A DNA stretch of 64,000 bases from Spirochaeta isovalerica (GTDB taxonomy: Bacteria; Spirochaetota; Spirochaetia; DSM-2461): positions 982,680-1,046,679 of the forward strand of contig NZ_JACHGJ010000002.1 of assembly GCF_014207565.1 (NCBI RefSeq). Direction: 5' to 3'. The notes under the pieces are model-generated. The model saw nothing but the letters and a program-made list of their open reading frames with translations, was not told the origin of the DNA and did not search any database. A program made the position numbers and the translations under genes. Positions within the stretch are counted from its first letter, which is position 1; the number at the start of each line of letters is the position of its first letter. This document shows positions 35,367 to 43,598 of this stretch, one piece after another.

Positions 35367-36494
35367 TCAGGGGATCGTCACCGGATCCGTATCGGGGTAA
35401 TTCCCCTGCAGGTAATCCAGTATGTCTTTTGTCTTTTCGTCGTATTTGGCTGCATCGAGCCTCGCCGCTTTGGACAGGAGTCCCTTGGCTTCATCTATCC
35501 TCTCGTCTTTCCAGGCGGACAAGCCCATCACATAGGCGATAAGCGCTTCAGGCGCTTTTTTCTCCGAAGCTTTTGTATACCACTGGTCTGCTTCGGTGTA
35601 ATCGGCTGCATCGTAGGAGAGGAGTCCGAGGAAATAGAGCGGCTGCCAGCTTTCCGGACTTATGGTGATCAACTTTCTGAAAGTCTGATCCGCAAGATCT
35701 GTTTCATCTTTGTTATAATAGGATATTCCCAGATTGAGCAGCTCCTGCGCATTGAGGAACCCTTCGAGATAGTCGTCAAAACCTTCCTGAATGTCATCGC
35801 TGACGGCCACTTCTTTCAAGTCGGGGTTTTTCAGTGCGGATATGGTATCGTAGAGAAAGCGGGTGTACTCCTTGTTGTCGGTGCTCATGAGAAAGGAGAC
35901 AAAAGCCCAGGCTTCAGTGCGGAAGGCTGTGAAGTTTTCCGATGCTTCCAGGTTTGTCATCTTCACAAGCTGAGACGCATCAATTCTCTCATCGCTGTCT
36001 TTGAGAGCGGCGAACTTCCTCTCCAGCTCGGGGCCGGAGCTTTTGGAGAAGTACACGGAAAAACCTTCTCTTATCCACAGCGGCGGATTTTCCTCATGGT
36101 TCATGAGAAACTGAATGCTCGCCTGATAGGCCAGAGCGAAAATCAGATCTTCCTCGGCTCCTTCGTAGATGAGCAATTCTCTTTCCGAAGCTTTCTGATG
36201 GTGGATGTAAACATAGCTGTCATAGGCTGTTCCGGTAAGAGTTCTTGTAAAGCTCTGGTAGGTGCTGAGATTGGGAAGGATCTTGATATTCAGTTTGTTT
36301 TCCAGGTTGCCGAAACGGAATACATCATTGAAAATGCTGTAAAAACTCTCCAGCTGGGCGCCCATCAGTTCGGCATGGCTGCTGCTGATGTGGGATTCCA
36401 CATTGTAGTGCTCTGTTTCTACTGTGTACGTCCTGTCCTGGCCGTAGGCCAGTACCGCCGCCATCAACAATAAAGGGATCAGTATTTTTTTCAT
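35367..36494 (-). CDS. Periplasmic peptidase-MA-like protein with TPR repeats, lacking the zinc motif
   Basis: A 375-residue secreted protein: signal peptide (MKKILIPLLLMAAVLAYG), a gluzincin/peptidase-MA-like domain (about 20-235) and three TPR units (about 245-365). The part equivalent to HExxH reads ALAYQASIQF, without either histidine, although the downstream PPLWIREGFSVYF (normally LPxWLxEGxAxYF) is preserved. It is therefore probably a pseudoprotease used for binding. It is third in an operon behind the pseudouridine synthase and P-loop/Asp23 genes, with AAGGAG six bases before the ATG. The exact role is unknown. Confidence 0.65.
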   Translation of the reverse strand: MKKILIPLLLMAAVLAYGQDRTYTVETEHYNVESHISSSHAELMGAQLESFYSIFNDVFRFGNLENKLNIKILPNLSTYQSFTRTLTGTAYDSYVYIHHQKASERELLIYEGAEEDLIFALAYQASIQFLMNHEENPPLWIREGFSVYFSKSSGPELERKFAALKDSDERIDASQLVKMTNLEASENFTAFRTEAWAFVSFLMSTDNKEYTRFLYDTISALKNPDLKEVAVSDDIQEGFDDYLEGFLNAQELLNLGISYYNKDETDLADQTFRKLITISPESWQPLYFLGLLSYDAADYTEADQWYTKASEKKAPEALIAYVMGLSAWKDERIDEAKGLLSKAARLDAAKYDEKTKDILDYLQGNYPDTDPVTIP

Positions 36495-36509
36495 GATGTT
36501 CTCCTTGGA

Positions 36510-37421
36510 TCATTCCTTTCTGATTTTATCTATACGAATCTCCACACGGTCTATCATCAGACCGGTGAATCGCTCTATCCTGTCCAGTATATATGCCTGG
36601 AGATCGTGAATCTTGCCGCTCAGCTGCTCTCCGTAAGCCGCTTCGACCGATATACTAATTTTATACCCGGCCCGGTCTTTTTTCACAGTAATCTTTTTCA
36701 CCAGAATCGCCGCATCGAATTCATCGACGCAATGGAGGATCATCTGGCTGAGCGCGGCTTCGGAAATCTGGATCTTGCCCCTGTCCTCTTTCTGGAATGC
36801 AGGCTGAACCACTGACTTTTCAAAAATCTGGGCCTGATTCTTTTTTTTCAGGCCGAACCGCCAGTTTCTCTTGAAAAAGACCCTGATCGAGTCGGACAGA
36901 ATGTGGGCATAATCTCTGTGGACTTCGATGCTGGGAACGGGAATGACGTGCTTGCCTTCGGAGTGGCGCGAATGAATCGCTTTTTCAATCTCTTCCTGAG
37001 AGGCTATATCCTCTATGTGGATGAAACGCGTTACAGGCGGCAGGTTCAGTCTTTCGGTTATTTTCACAACCATTTTTTCAGAGGTCCCGACCAGCAGTAT
37101 CTGCTTCAGCTTGATTTTTTCCAGAGCTTTGATCATATCGGCCCTGTGATGGGGATCGTCGTATAGAGCCGTTTTTATGGCGCTGACGTACTCCTTTTCC
37201 TTTTTGGCCGAACGGCCGGCGATGATTTTTTTATCGTGGATCAACAGACCGTCATCGATGATATAGGGAATATTGAATTTTTCAGCGACCAGACGGGCCC
37301 GGAAGCTTTTTCCTGTTCCGCTTTTTCCGACCAGCGCAAAAACCTTCACTCCCATAATCATCCATTTCGCCTGATTGAGGAGACGGGTCACTTTGCCTTT
37401 CTCTTCCTGATTTGCGCTCAC
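36510..37421 (-). CDS. P-loop ATPase fused to an Asp23/Gls24-like domain
   Basis: A 303-residue protein. Walker A (GKSGTGKS, residues 32-39) begins a nucleoside-kinase-like P-loop domain. The C-terminal about 90 residues (from KIQISEAALSQMI to the end) look like an Asp23/Gls24 domain (KITVKKDRAGYKISISVEAAYG, LQAYILDRIERFTG, VDRVEIRI-like strand), usually found in cell-envelope-associated proteins. Start: GTG at 37421, with GGAGG four bases upstream and overlapping the stop of the pseudouridine synthase (GTGA). An ATG at 37505 is in frame but lies inside that gene without a site. The function of the fusion is unknown. Confidence 0.65.
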   Translation of the reverse strand: MSANQEEKGKVTRLLNQAKWMIMGVKVFALVGKSGTGKSFRARLVAEKFNIPYIIDDGLLIHDKKIIAGRSAKKEKEYVSAIKTALYDDPHHRADMIKALEKIKLKQILLVGTSEKMVVKITERLNLPPVTRFIHIEDIASQEEIEKAIHSRHSEGKHVIPVPSIEVHRDYAHILSDSIRVFFKRNWRFGLKKKNQAQIFEKSVVQPAFQKEDRGKIQISEAALSQMILHCVDEFDAAILVKKITVKKDRAGYKISISVEAAYGEQLSGKIHDLQAYILDRIERFTGLMIDRVEIRIDKIRKE

Positions 37422-38383
37422 TGGTCCTCCAAAAAACCGTTTATTTCCTTCATAAGAAGTCCGGGCGTCACCGATGGAAAAACTTTCTTGATGGCATTCT
37501 CCCAATTCCGGGGCAGAGGCGCTTCAGGATAGTCTCTTTCGGCCAGGAAGCTTCCCTTCTGCGGAACCATTTTCAAACTGTGGAGCAGATACCCTTCTTT
37601 TAAAGGGCTGCCGCCATATTTCCTGTCTCCGCACAATGGATGCCCGTGATGGGAAGCCTGAACCCGGATCTGATGGGTTCGTCCCGTTTCAATGAGAATC
37701 AGCGCGAGAGTCTTGTCCCCTCCGGTTTTCACCGGATAGAATGTGGACCGGGCCCGCTCCCCCTCTTTTTCTACGGAACTGACTTTTTTTTCTCCGTCTC
37801 TCTGGAGATTATCGACCCAGACTGCCTTATTTTTGAGCTTTCCGTCGATAAGAGCCAGATAGTATTTTTTAAAACAGCCTTTGCGCAGGTCTTCAGAGAA
37901 CCTTCTGGCTCCTTCAAGGGACTTAGAGAAAAATATGAGACCCGACGTATTCCTGTCCAGTCTGTGAAGAGGACCGGGCTTGAATCCCAGGGAAGGGGGA
38001 AGTTTGTCTTTAAGATAATTCCGGACATCTTTTTCCAGAGAATTTCCGCTGCCGTGAACCAGAATCCCCGCAGGTTTGGAAAGAGCCAGAAGGTCATCAT
38101 CTTCGTATAAAATATTCAATGAAGGGGCGTTTCCGGCGCTGTCTTTTGAAACGGAAGGTGCTTTTTCATCCAGAAGAGCTCTGTATATCTCCAGAGAATC
38201 TCCTTCCTGAATCTTGCAGTCCGGTGATATCTTCCTGCCATTCACCCTTATGAGACCTTTCCGGAAGGCCTTGTAGAGTCCCCCCAGAGACCGTTCCGGG
38301 ATAAATTGCCTGATTATCCGGTCGGCCCGTCGGCCTTTGTCATTGCTGCCCGCCGTAAAAGAGGCGTATTTTTCATTATTCAC
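37418..38383 (-). CDS. RluA-family 23S rRNA pseudouridine synthase
   Basis: Isomerises uridine in large-subunit rRNA. The 321 residues have an N-terminal S4 RNA-binding domain (RADRIIRQFIPERSLGGLYKAFRKGLIRVNGRK) and the RluA catalytic core with the aspartate motif LHRLDRNTSGLIFFSK and later GRTHQIRVQASHHGHPLCGDRKYG. The C-terminal arrangement is RluC/RluD-like, but the target position cannot be fixed. Translation starts at GTG (38383) with no Shine-Dalgarno; the promoter -10 box is ten bases upstream. It heads the operon with the P-loop/Asp23 and peptidase-MA-like genes. Confidence 0.9.
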   Translation of the reverse strand: MNNEKYASFTAGSNDKGRRADRIIRQFIPERSLGGLYKAFRKGLIRVNGRKISPDCKIQEGDSLEIYRALLDEKAPSVSKDSAGNAPSLNILYEDDDLLALSKPAGILVHGSGNSLEKDVRNYLKDKLPPSLGFKPGPLHRLDRNTSGLIFFSKSLEGARRFSEDLRKGCFKKYYLALIDGKLKNKAVWVDNLQRDGEKKVSSVEKEGERARSTFYPVKTGGDKTLALILIETGRTHQIRVQASHHGHPLCGDRKYGGSPLKEGYLLHSLKMVPQKGSFLAERDYPEAPLPRNWENAIKKVFPSVTPGLLMKEINGFLEDQ

Positions 38384-38393
38384 TCTGAGTAGA

Positions 38394-38423
38394 ATTTTAT
38401 TACCTCGACAGCCCCCGTGTCAA
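38394..38423 (-). promoter_or_regulatory. Promoter of the pseudouridine synthase operon, short or no leader
   Basis: On the minus strand a consensus TTGACA (38418-38423), 18 bases and TAAAAT (38394-38399), then ten bases to the GTG start. Any leader would be only about 2-4 bases long. Confidence 0.6.
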
Positions 38424-38425
38424 TC

Positions 38426-38453
38426 CGGGCTCTTTCTCTTGACAAAGAGCCCG
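38426..38453. promoter_or_regulatory. Inverted repeat between two divergent promoters, likely operator
   Basis: CGGGCTCTTT and AAAGAGCCCG form a perfect 10-bp inverted repeat with an eight-base centre. It abuts the -35 of the minus-strand promoter and covers the -35 (TTGACA, 38439-38444) of the plus-strand promoter. A bound protein here would affect both the rluA-type operon and the unknown-gene/rnf operon. No T-run follows, so a terminator is unlikely. Confidence 0.6.
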
Positions 38454-38468
38454 CCGGTAAAGGACAAT
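38439..38468 (+). promoter_or_regulatory. Promoter of the rnf operon, short or no leader
   Basis: Consensus TTGACA (38439-38444), 18 bases and GACAAT (38463-38468), nine bases before the ATG at 38478. The -10 box is imperfect. Confidence 0.5.
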
Positions 38469-38477
38469 TCCGTTCTG

Positions 38478-39971
38478 ATGGAGAGTACAGGAAGAGAGGG
38501 GCGTTTTCTGCCCTATGGAGCATTCATTATTATAGCGGCCTGTCTGGTTGCTTCTTTTGTCTATATCGCAAAGATGGATCTCCGGAGCGGTGATTACTGG
38601 AATCGCTATTACACAATCATGACCTCCCGTTCTGAAACAGCGGAACAGATTCTCGAGGAGAAAGGTCTCTCTTTTTTATCCTTGAGTCGATCGGTCGTTC
38701 TCTACAATGATATCCCGGCGATGGTCTCTCTCCCCTTAAGCGAAGTCGGTACCCGCTTCGATAAAGATGATCCCCGTTTCGATCCTTATCTCAGGAACGT
38801 TGCCGGACTCTTTGAAGGAACCGTCGATGATCAAAGCCGGGAACTTGTATATGTGGAAAAAGAGGGGCTCTCCCCCTATGCGCTCTATTTCCTTTTGAAA
38901 AAAGCCTACGGCGGTTCATCGGATCAATGGTTGATGGGGGGATTTTCTCCTCTGAAATACATCCTGCCCATATCTTTTTATCTTCTCGCATCTATGCTTC
39001 TTTTGTTTTTGAACCGGGACAGGCGGTTCGCCGCTGCAGCCGGAACGGCCGGGTGGTTCCCTTTTGTCTACCTCTACGGCTTTAGCGCGGTTCTGACAGC
39101 GCTTGCTGTACATTATCTTTTTTCGATAAGGCAGCGGCCATTTCTGCCGCTGATTATTGCCGGTGTCGCTTCGACATTGATCGGACCGGAAACACTTATA
39201 TATCTTCTTCTTCTCATTCTCGGCGTATCCGGATCATTGATCTCCCTTTTCGATAAAAGGGTAAATAGCCTGAAACCGGACAAACCGAAAGGGAGCACAA
39301 GACGACTGCGCTTTTCCAAACCGGAGCATCAGCTCTTTGAACCGGTTACGATAATGGCGGAAAAATCGAAACACGCAGCGGCGCCGCGCTCTACCACAAT
39401 AGGATCGGCAGCTCTTTTTCTGTTTATTACCACCGCTTTTCTGCTTTCTTTCGACAGCTATGAACCGAAAGCCGCCATCATTCCCCTTCCCGATATTCAC
39501 GATGGTAGGGAATGGACTCTCACTTCCACGGAAACGACTTTCGGAAAGGGCGGAATCACATCCGCCGCCGAGTATCTTACCCATAGAGCCTACCAGGAGG
39601 GTTTCCTTTACAGAAGCACCTGGGAGTATCCGTCATCATCAAATCCGCTTCTTTATCCCCTATATGAAACAGACGGGACAGTAGTTTCGAAAACATATGA
39701 AATCATTGCTGATTATAACGAAAAATGGTTCGTGAATCAGGTTTCGCTACTGAAAAACGACAATCCGGCGAGCCTCCTTTTTTCTACAGAAGGACCGGCA
39801 GTTGTCGAAAAAAAACAGGATCAGCCGATTTCCAGCGGTTTTTCCCTTCTTAAATTTTCTCATTTCATGTTAATATTATTGCTGTTGTATTTCAGCAATA
39901 GAAAAAATACCCAAAATACATCGTTCAGCGTACGTAAAAAGTTATTAAGGAGAAATGAACAGGTAGCATGA
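38478..39971 (+). CDS. Unknown polytopic membrane protein, first gene of the rnf operon
   Basis: A 497-residue protein of no recognised family. Visible features are a first helix at about residues 12-32, an extracytoplasmic region of about 120 residues, three helices (about 156-175, 184-208, 216-243) and a basic cytoplasmic loop. A further helix (about 308-325), a second extracytoplasmic region and a C-terminal helix (about 465-483) follow. The frame is open upstream to 38337, but the ATG at 38478 matches the promoter. Its TGA overlaps the rnfC ATG (ATGA), so translation is coupled to Rnf. A role in assembling, anchoring or tuning Rnf is inference from position only. Confidence 0.65.
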   Translation: MESTGREGRFLPYGAFIIIAACLVASFVYIAKMDLRSGDYWNRYYTIMTSRSETAEQILEEKGLSFLSLSRSVVLYNDIPAMVSLPLSEVGTRFDKDDPRFDPYLRNVAGLFEGTVDDQSRELVYVEKEGLSPYALYFLLKKAYGGSSDQWLMGGFSPLKYILPISFYLLASMLLLFLNRDRRFAAAAGTAGWFPFVYLYGFSAVLTALAVHYLFSIRQRPFLPLIIAGVASTLIGPETLIYLLLLILGVSGSLISLFDKRVNSLKPDKPKGSTRRLRFSKPEHQLFEPVTIMAEKSKHAAAPRSTTIGSAALFLFITTAFLLSFDSYEPKAAIIPLPDIHDGREWTLTSTETTFGKGGITSAAEYLTHRAYQEGFLYRSTWEYPSSSNPLLYPLYETDGTVVSKTYEIIADYNEKWFVNQVSLLKNDNPASLLFSTEGPAVVEKKQDQPISSGFSLLKFSHFMLILLLLYFSNRKNTQNTSFSVRKKLLRRNEQVA

Positions 39972-41314
39972 GTAAGTTTAAAACATTTCCCAAAGGCGGG
40001 GTTCATCCGCCTGATAACATTTCCGGTACGGGAAACAGGCCTATCCGTAATGCCTCGCTTCCCACTCACGCCGTTATTCCCATGTCCCAGCACATCGGAG
40101 CTCCGGCTGAATGTATCGTAAATGTCGGCGACACGATCGAAGAGGAGCAGCTGATCGGCAAATCGACCGGCTATGTCTCCGTCCCTGTCCATTCTTCCAT
40201 TCCGGGAAAAGTCGTTGAGATTAAAGACATCTATCTTCCCCACGGAAAGAAATCCCGGGCTGTCGTCATCGAACTGGGCGGCGAGTTCAAGCGGATGGGC
40301 AAGACCCAGAAGCAGAGCGACTGGACCGGACTCAGCGAAAAAGAGATCATCGAACGAATTTCCTCTATGGGACTGGCCGGTCAGGGCGGGGCGACTTTCC
40401 CCACCCATGTGAAACTAGTTCTCCCGGAAGGGAAAAAGTGCGATTATCTGCTGGTTAACGCCGCGGAATGCGAGCCCTATCTCACGTCGGACCAGAATAT
40501 GATTCTGGAAAAAGCTGAAGAGATACTCGAAGGTCTGAAAATCCTCAAAAAACTCCTGACTCCCAGGGAGATTATATTCGCTATCGAAAGCAATAAACCC
40601 GAAGCGGCCGCAGTCATGGCCGAAGCGGTGGAGAAAAGTGATCTCGATGTGCGGATCGATATTCTAAAAACCAAATATCCGCAGGGAGCTGAAAAGAATA
40701 TCATCAAATCCTGTACGGGAAGGGAAGTTCCTTCCGGAAAATTGCCTCTCGACATTGGAATGGTCGTTCTCAATGTGGAAACCATTTACTCGGTTTACGA
40801 AGCTCTTGTTTTTGAAAAACCCCTTGTAGAGAGAGTCGTCACTGTGAGCGGCGGAGCCGTCAAGGCGCCGGAAACATTCCGGGTCAAAATCGGAACAACC
40901 TACCGCCAGCTTCTGGAGGAGTGCGAAGGTCTGATTGAAGAGCCAGCCAAGGTTATCTCCGGCGGTCCCATGATGGGATTCGGCGTCTTCGATCTCGATA
41001 CGCCCGTTACCAAGGGAACCAGCGGTATTCTCTTTCTCACGAAGAAAGAAGTGAAAGCGGCGAAGCAGACTTCCTGCATTTCCTGCGGGCGCTGTATCCA
41101 GGCCTGTCCCATGGGACTCAATCCTTCGGATATTAACAAACATTCCCTGAATTTCCTTTTCGAGGAAGCTCAGGACATGGGACTTCTCGACTGCGTGGAA
41201 TGCGGATCCTGTGCTTTTGTCTGTCCGGCCCACATCCCTCTGGTTCAGTCCTTCCGCATGGGAAAAAATCAGCTGCGCGCCATTATGATGCAGAAAAAAG
41301 GGGCTAATAAATGA
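39968..41314 (+). CDS. rnfC: Rnf complex subunit C (NADH/FMN and Fe-S subunit)
   Basis: Peripheral cytoplasmic subunit that carries NAD+ and FMN sites and passes electrons within the Rnf complex (reduced ferredoxin:NAD+ oxidoreductase, ion-pumping). The 448 residues start with the family's FKTFPKGGVHPPDN. The Gly-rich GLAGQGGATFPTHVKL and AAECEPYLTSDQ of the flavin/NADH domain follow, then the SLBB-like region, and two 4Fe-4S clusters: CISCGRCIQACPMG and CVECGSCAFVCPAH. The ATG overlaps the stop of the preceding membrane-protein gene. AAGGAG lies 15 bases upstream, unusually far, so coupling probably matters. Confidence 0.97.
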   Translation: MSKFKTFPKGGVHPPDNISGTGNRPIRNASLPTHAVIPMSQHIGAPAECIVNVGDTIEEEQLIGKSTGYVSVPVHSSIPGKVVEIKDIYLPHGKKSRAVVIELGGEFKRMGKTQKQSDWTGLSEKEIIERISSMGLAGQGGATFPTHVKLVLPEGKKCDYLLVNAAECEPYLTSDQNMILEKAEEILEGLKILKKLLTPREIIFAIESNKPEAAAVMAEAVEKSDLDVRIDILKTKYPQGAEKNIIKSCTGREVPSGKLPLDIGMVVLNVETIYSVYEALVFEKPLVERVVTVSGGAVKAPETFRVKIGTTYRQLLEECEGLIEEPAKVISGGPMMGFGVFDLDTPVTKGTSGILFLTKKEVKAAKQTSCISCGRCIQACPMGLNPSDINKHSLNFLFEEAQDMGLLDCVECGSCAFVCPAHIPLVQSFRMGKNQLRAIMMQKKGANK

Positions 41315-42345
41315 TTGATACAAAAAAACTGACAGTCAGCAGCAGTCCCCAGATCCACAGCGCCGACTCAACGGCCAAAATCATGTGGACTGTCGTATTG
41401 TCCCTTGTCCCCGCCGGGATCTGGGGCGTTTATATTTTCGGAATGTCCGCACTCGTGGTTATTCTCGTTTCCATCATCGCGGCAGTTGCGGCCGAAGCTC
41501 TTCTCGGGCTTATCAACAGGGAAGTCACGGTTAACGACGGCTCTGCCTTTCTGACAGGATTGCTGGTGGGATACAATATGCCGCCGCAGGTTCCCCTGTT
41601 CATTCCCGTAGTCGCCTCTGTTTTCGCCATTGTGGTTGTAAAATGGAGTTTCGGCGGTCTGGGAGCCAACTGGATGAACCCCGCTCTGGCTGGTCGTGTC
41701 TTCGTCTTCTTTTCATGGACAGGACCTATGACAAAATGGCTTCTTCCCATTACGGGCGGAGCTGACGCGGTAACCGGACCGACACCTCTTGGATCTTTGA
41801 AATCGGCATACTTCGCCACCTCTCTCAATGTGAGCGGACCGATCGAATACCTTCAGTCCGAAGGGCTTCCCGTTACCTATAAAGATCTTTTCATCGGTAA
41901 CATTCCCGGTTCTATCGGAGAAGTCTCAGCCCTGCTGCTCCTCCTCGGAGCTCTGGTTCTGCTGGCCCGTAAAATCCTGACCTGGCATGTCCCTGTAGCT
42001 TATATCGGATCTTTCGCCTTCCTGATCTGGATGTTCGGCGGAGTCCGCATGGGAACGGGGCTTTTCACGGGAGACGTTCTGTTTCACATTCTCAGCGGCG
42101 GACTTATGCTCGGAGCCCTTTATATGGCAACCGATATGGCTACAACGCCGCTTACGGGCAAAGGCAACATCATATTCGGACTGGGGTGCGGATTCCTGTC
42201 ATTCCTGATCAGGATTTTCGGGTCCCTTCCCGAAGCCGTTTCCCTTTCCATTATCGTTATGAATATTTTCGTCCCCGTAATCGACAGATATACAAAAATC
42301 AAACGCTTCGGATACGGAGAGGTAAAGGAGAAGAGCGGTGAATAA
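41311..42345 (+). CDS. rnfD: Rnf complex subunit D (membrane, covalent FMN)
   Basis: Multi-helix integral membrane subunit of Rnf, thought to form part of the ion path and to hold FMN bound through a phosphoester to threonine. The 344 residues include SSSPQIHSADSTAKIMWTVV at the N-terminus. GGADAVTGPTPLGSLK follows, where the threonine of TGPT (SGAT-type motif, about residue 157) is the expected flavin site, and ATDMATTPLTGKG comes later. It overlaps rnfC by four bases and rnfG by eight. Confidence 0.96.
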   Translation: MIDTKKLTVSSSPQIHSADSTAKIMWTVVLSLVPAGIWGVYIFGMSALVVILVSIIAAVAAEALLGLINREVTVNDGSAFLTGLLVGYNMPPQVPLFIPVVASVFAIVVVKWSFGGLGANWMNPALAGRVFVFFSWTGPMTKWLLPITGGADAVTGPTPLGSLKSAYFATSLNVSGPIEYLQSEGLPVTYKDLFIGNIPGSIGEVSALLLLLGALVLLARKILTWHVPVAYIGSFAFLIWMFGGVRMGTGLFTGDVLFHILSGGLMLGALYMATDMATTPLTGKGNIIFGLGCGFLSFLIRIFGSLPEAVSLSIIVMNIFVPVIDRYTKIKRFGYGEVKEKSGE

Positions 42346-42979
42346 CAAACTTATGCAAATGACATTGCGGCTCGCTATTATCTGCGCCGTTGCTTCTCTT
42401 GTTCTCGGTGTAGTCAACATTGTCACCGAGCCGGTTATTATCGAAAGAAAGAGAGTCGAGAAAGAGGTCGCATTGAAGGAGCTTTCCGATGGCGATCATG
42501 TGGGAGAGCTTCAGCTCCCCGCCAACAGCGACGATCTTCACGGGAAGCTTATGGCTTCTCTCGCCGCTCACGGTGTGATCGCAGCAGGAGAAGATATTGA
42601 TGAGAAAGAGCTCATCACCTCCATCTACCCTGTAGATAAAAACGGCGAAATCACCAAATATATCCTTCAACTGGACGGAAGCGGTTACGGCGGTAAAATG
42701 GTGATTCTCGCCGTATTTCTCAATGACGGGACTTTTGTCAAAGCCAAACTTATGGAAAACAACGAAACACCCGGTCTCGGAAAAAAAGCGGAAGATTCGG
42801 CCTATTACAACATGTTTATGAATACCGGTTCTGATGCCAGACCTCTTCCGGTCAGCAAAAGAGCTCTTGTCGCCTCAGATGCCGAAGCGGTTTCGGGAAG
42901 CACCATTACATTCAATGGAATCTCCCGGGCTCTGGCGCTCGGTTCCGATTATGTTAAATTACTGGGAGGGAAAAACTGA
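42338..42979 (+). CDS. rnfG: Rnf complex subunit G (periplasmic flavin subunit)
   Basis: Single-pass membrane protein whose extracytoplasmic FMN-binding domain carries a covalently bound flavin. In the 213 residues, one N-terminal helix (about 8-26) precedes the domain. The flavinylation motif is AVSGSTITFNGIS, with the threonine of SGST as the attachment site. ENNETPGLGKKAED is the other family signature. The flavin transferase ApbE, needed for this modification, is not in the window. Overlaps rnfD by eight bases and rnfE by one. Confidence 0.95.
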   Translation: MNNKLMQMTLRLAIICAVASLVLGVVNIVTEPVIIERKRVEKEVALKELSDGDHVGELQLPANSDDLHGKLMASLAAHGVIAAGEDIDEKELITSIYPVDKNGEITKYILQLDGSGYGGKMVILAVFLNDGTFVKAKLMENNETPGLGKKAEDSAYYNMFMNTGSDARPLPVSKRALVASDAEAVSGSTITFNGISRALALGSDYVKLLGGKN

Positions 42980-43596
42980 TGTTCAATTTCCTGAAAGGGT
43001 TGTTCAAGGAAAACCCCATTTTCGTCCTGGCTCTCGGTCTCTGTCCGACACTGGCCGTCTCCACTCAGGTGGTGAACGCCATCGGTATGGGAGCCGGAGT
43101 CATATTCGTTCTTATAGGTTCAAACATCATGGTTTCGCTTCTGAAGGATTTTATTCCCGATGAAGTGCACATTCCCGCCTATATCGTTATCATCGCCTCC
43201 TTCGTAACTATCGTCGACATGCTTATGCAGGCTTTCGTTCCGGCTCTTTCCGCCAGTCTGGGAGTTTTCGTCAAGCTCATCGTTGTAAACTGTATCATCC
43301 TGGGAAGGGCGGAAGCTTTCGCCTCGAAGAACAGCGTCAAGGATTCCATAATCGACGCCCTGGGTATGGGAATCGGATTTACCATCGGACTGCTGGTTAT
43401 TTCTCTGGTAAGAGAAGTTCTCGGCGCGGGAACCATCACACTGTTCCCCATGGGTAGCTTTGACGGTGTTATCGAGATTCCCGGACTTATCGATGCGCCG
43501 GCCAGAATCTTCAGCCTCTCTCCCGGAGCGCTTCTGGCAATGGGATTTCTCATGGCCGGATTCAACTGGCTTAAAAGCAGGAAGAAGGAGGACTGA
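42979..43596 (+). CDS. rnfE: Rnf complex subunit E (membrane)
   Basis: Six-helix integral subunit paralogous to RnfA and NqrD. The 205 residues begin with LFKENPIFVLALGLCPTLAVST, the cysteine of which (GLCP) belongs to the intramembrane Fe-S site shared with RnfA. IVVNCIILGRAEAFASKN is the second conserved block with its own cysteine. Ends two bases before rnfA. Confidence 0.96.
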   Translation: MFNFLKGLFKENPIFVLALGLCPTLAVSTQVVNAIGMGAGVIFVLIGSNIMVSLLKDFIPDEVHIPAYIVIIASFVTIVDMLMQAFVPALSASLGVFVKLIVVNCIILGRAEAFASKNSVKDSIIDALGMGIGFTIGLLVISLVREVLGAGTITLFPMGSFDGVIEIPGLIDAPARIFSLSPGALLAMGFLMAGFNWLKSRKKED

Positions 43597-43598
43597 TC

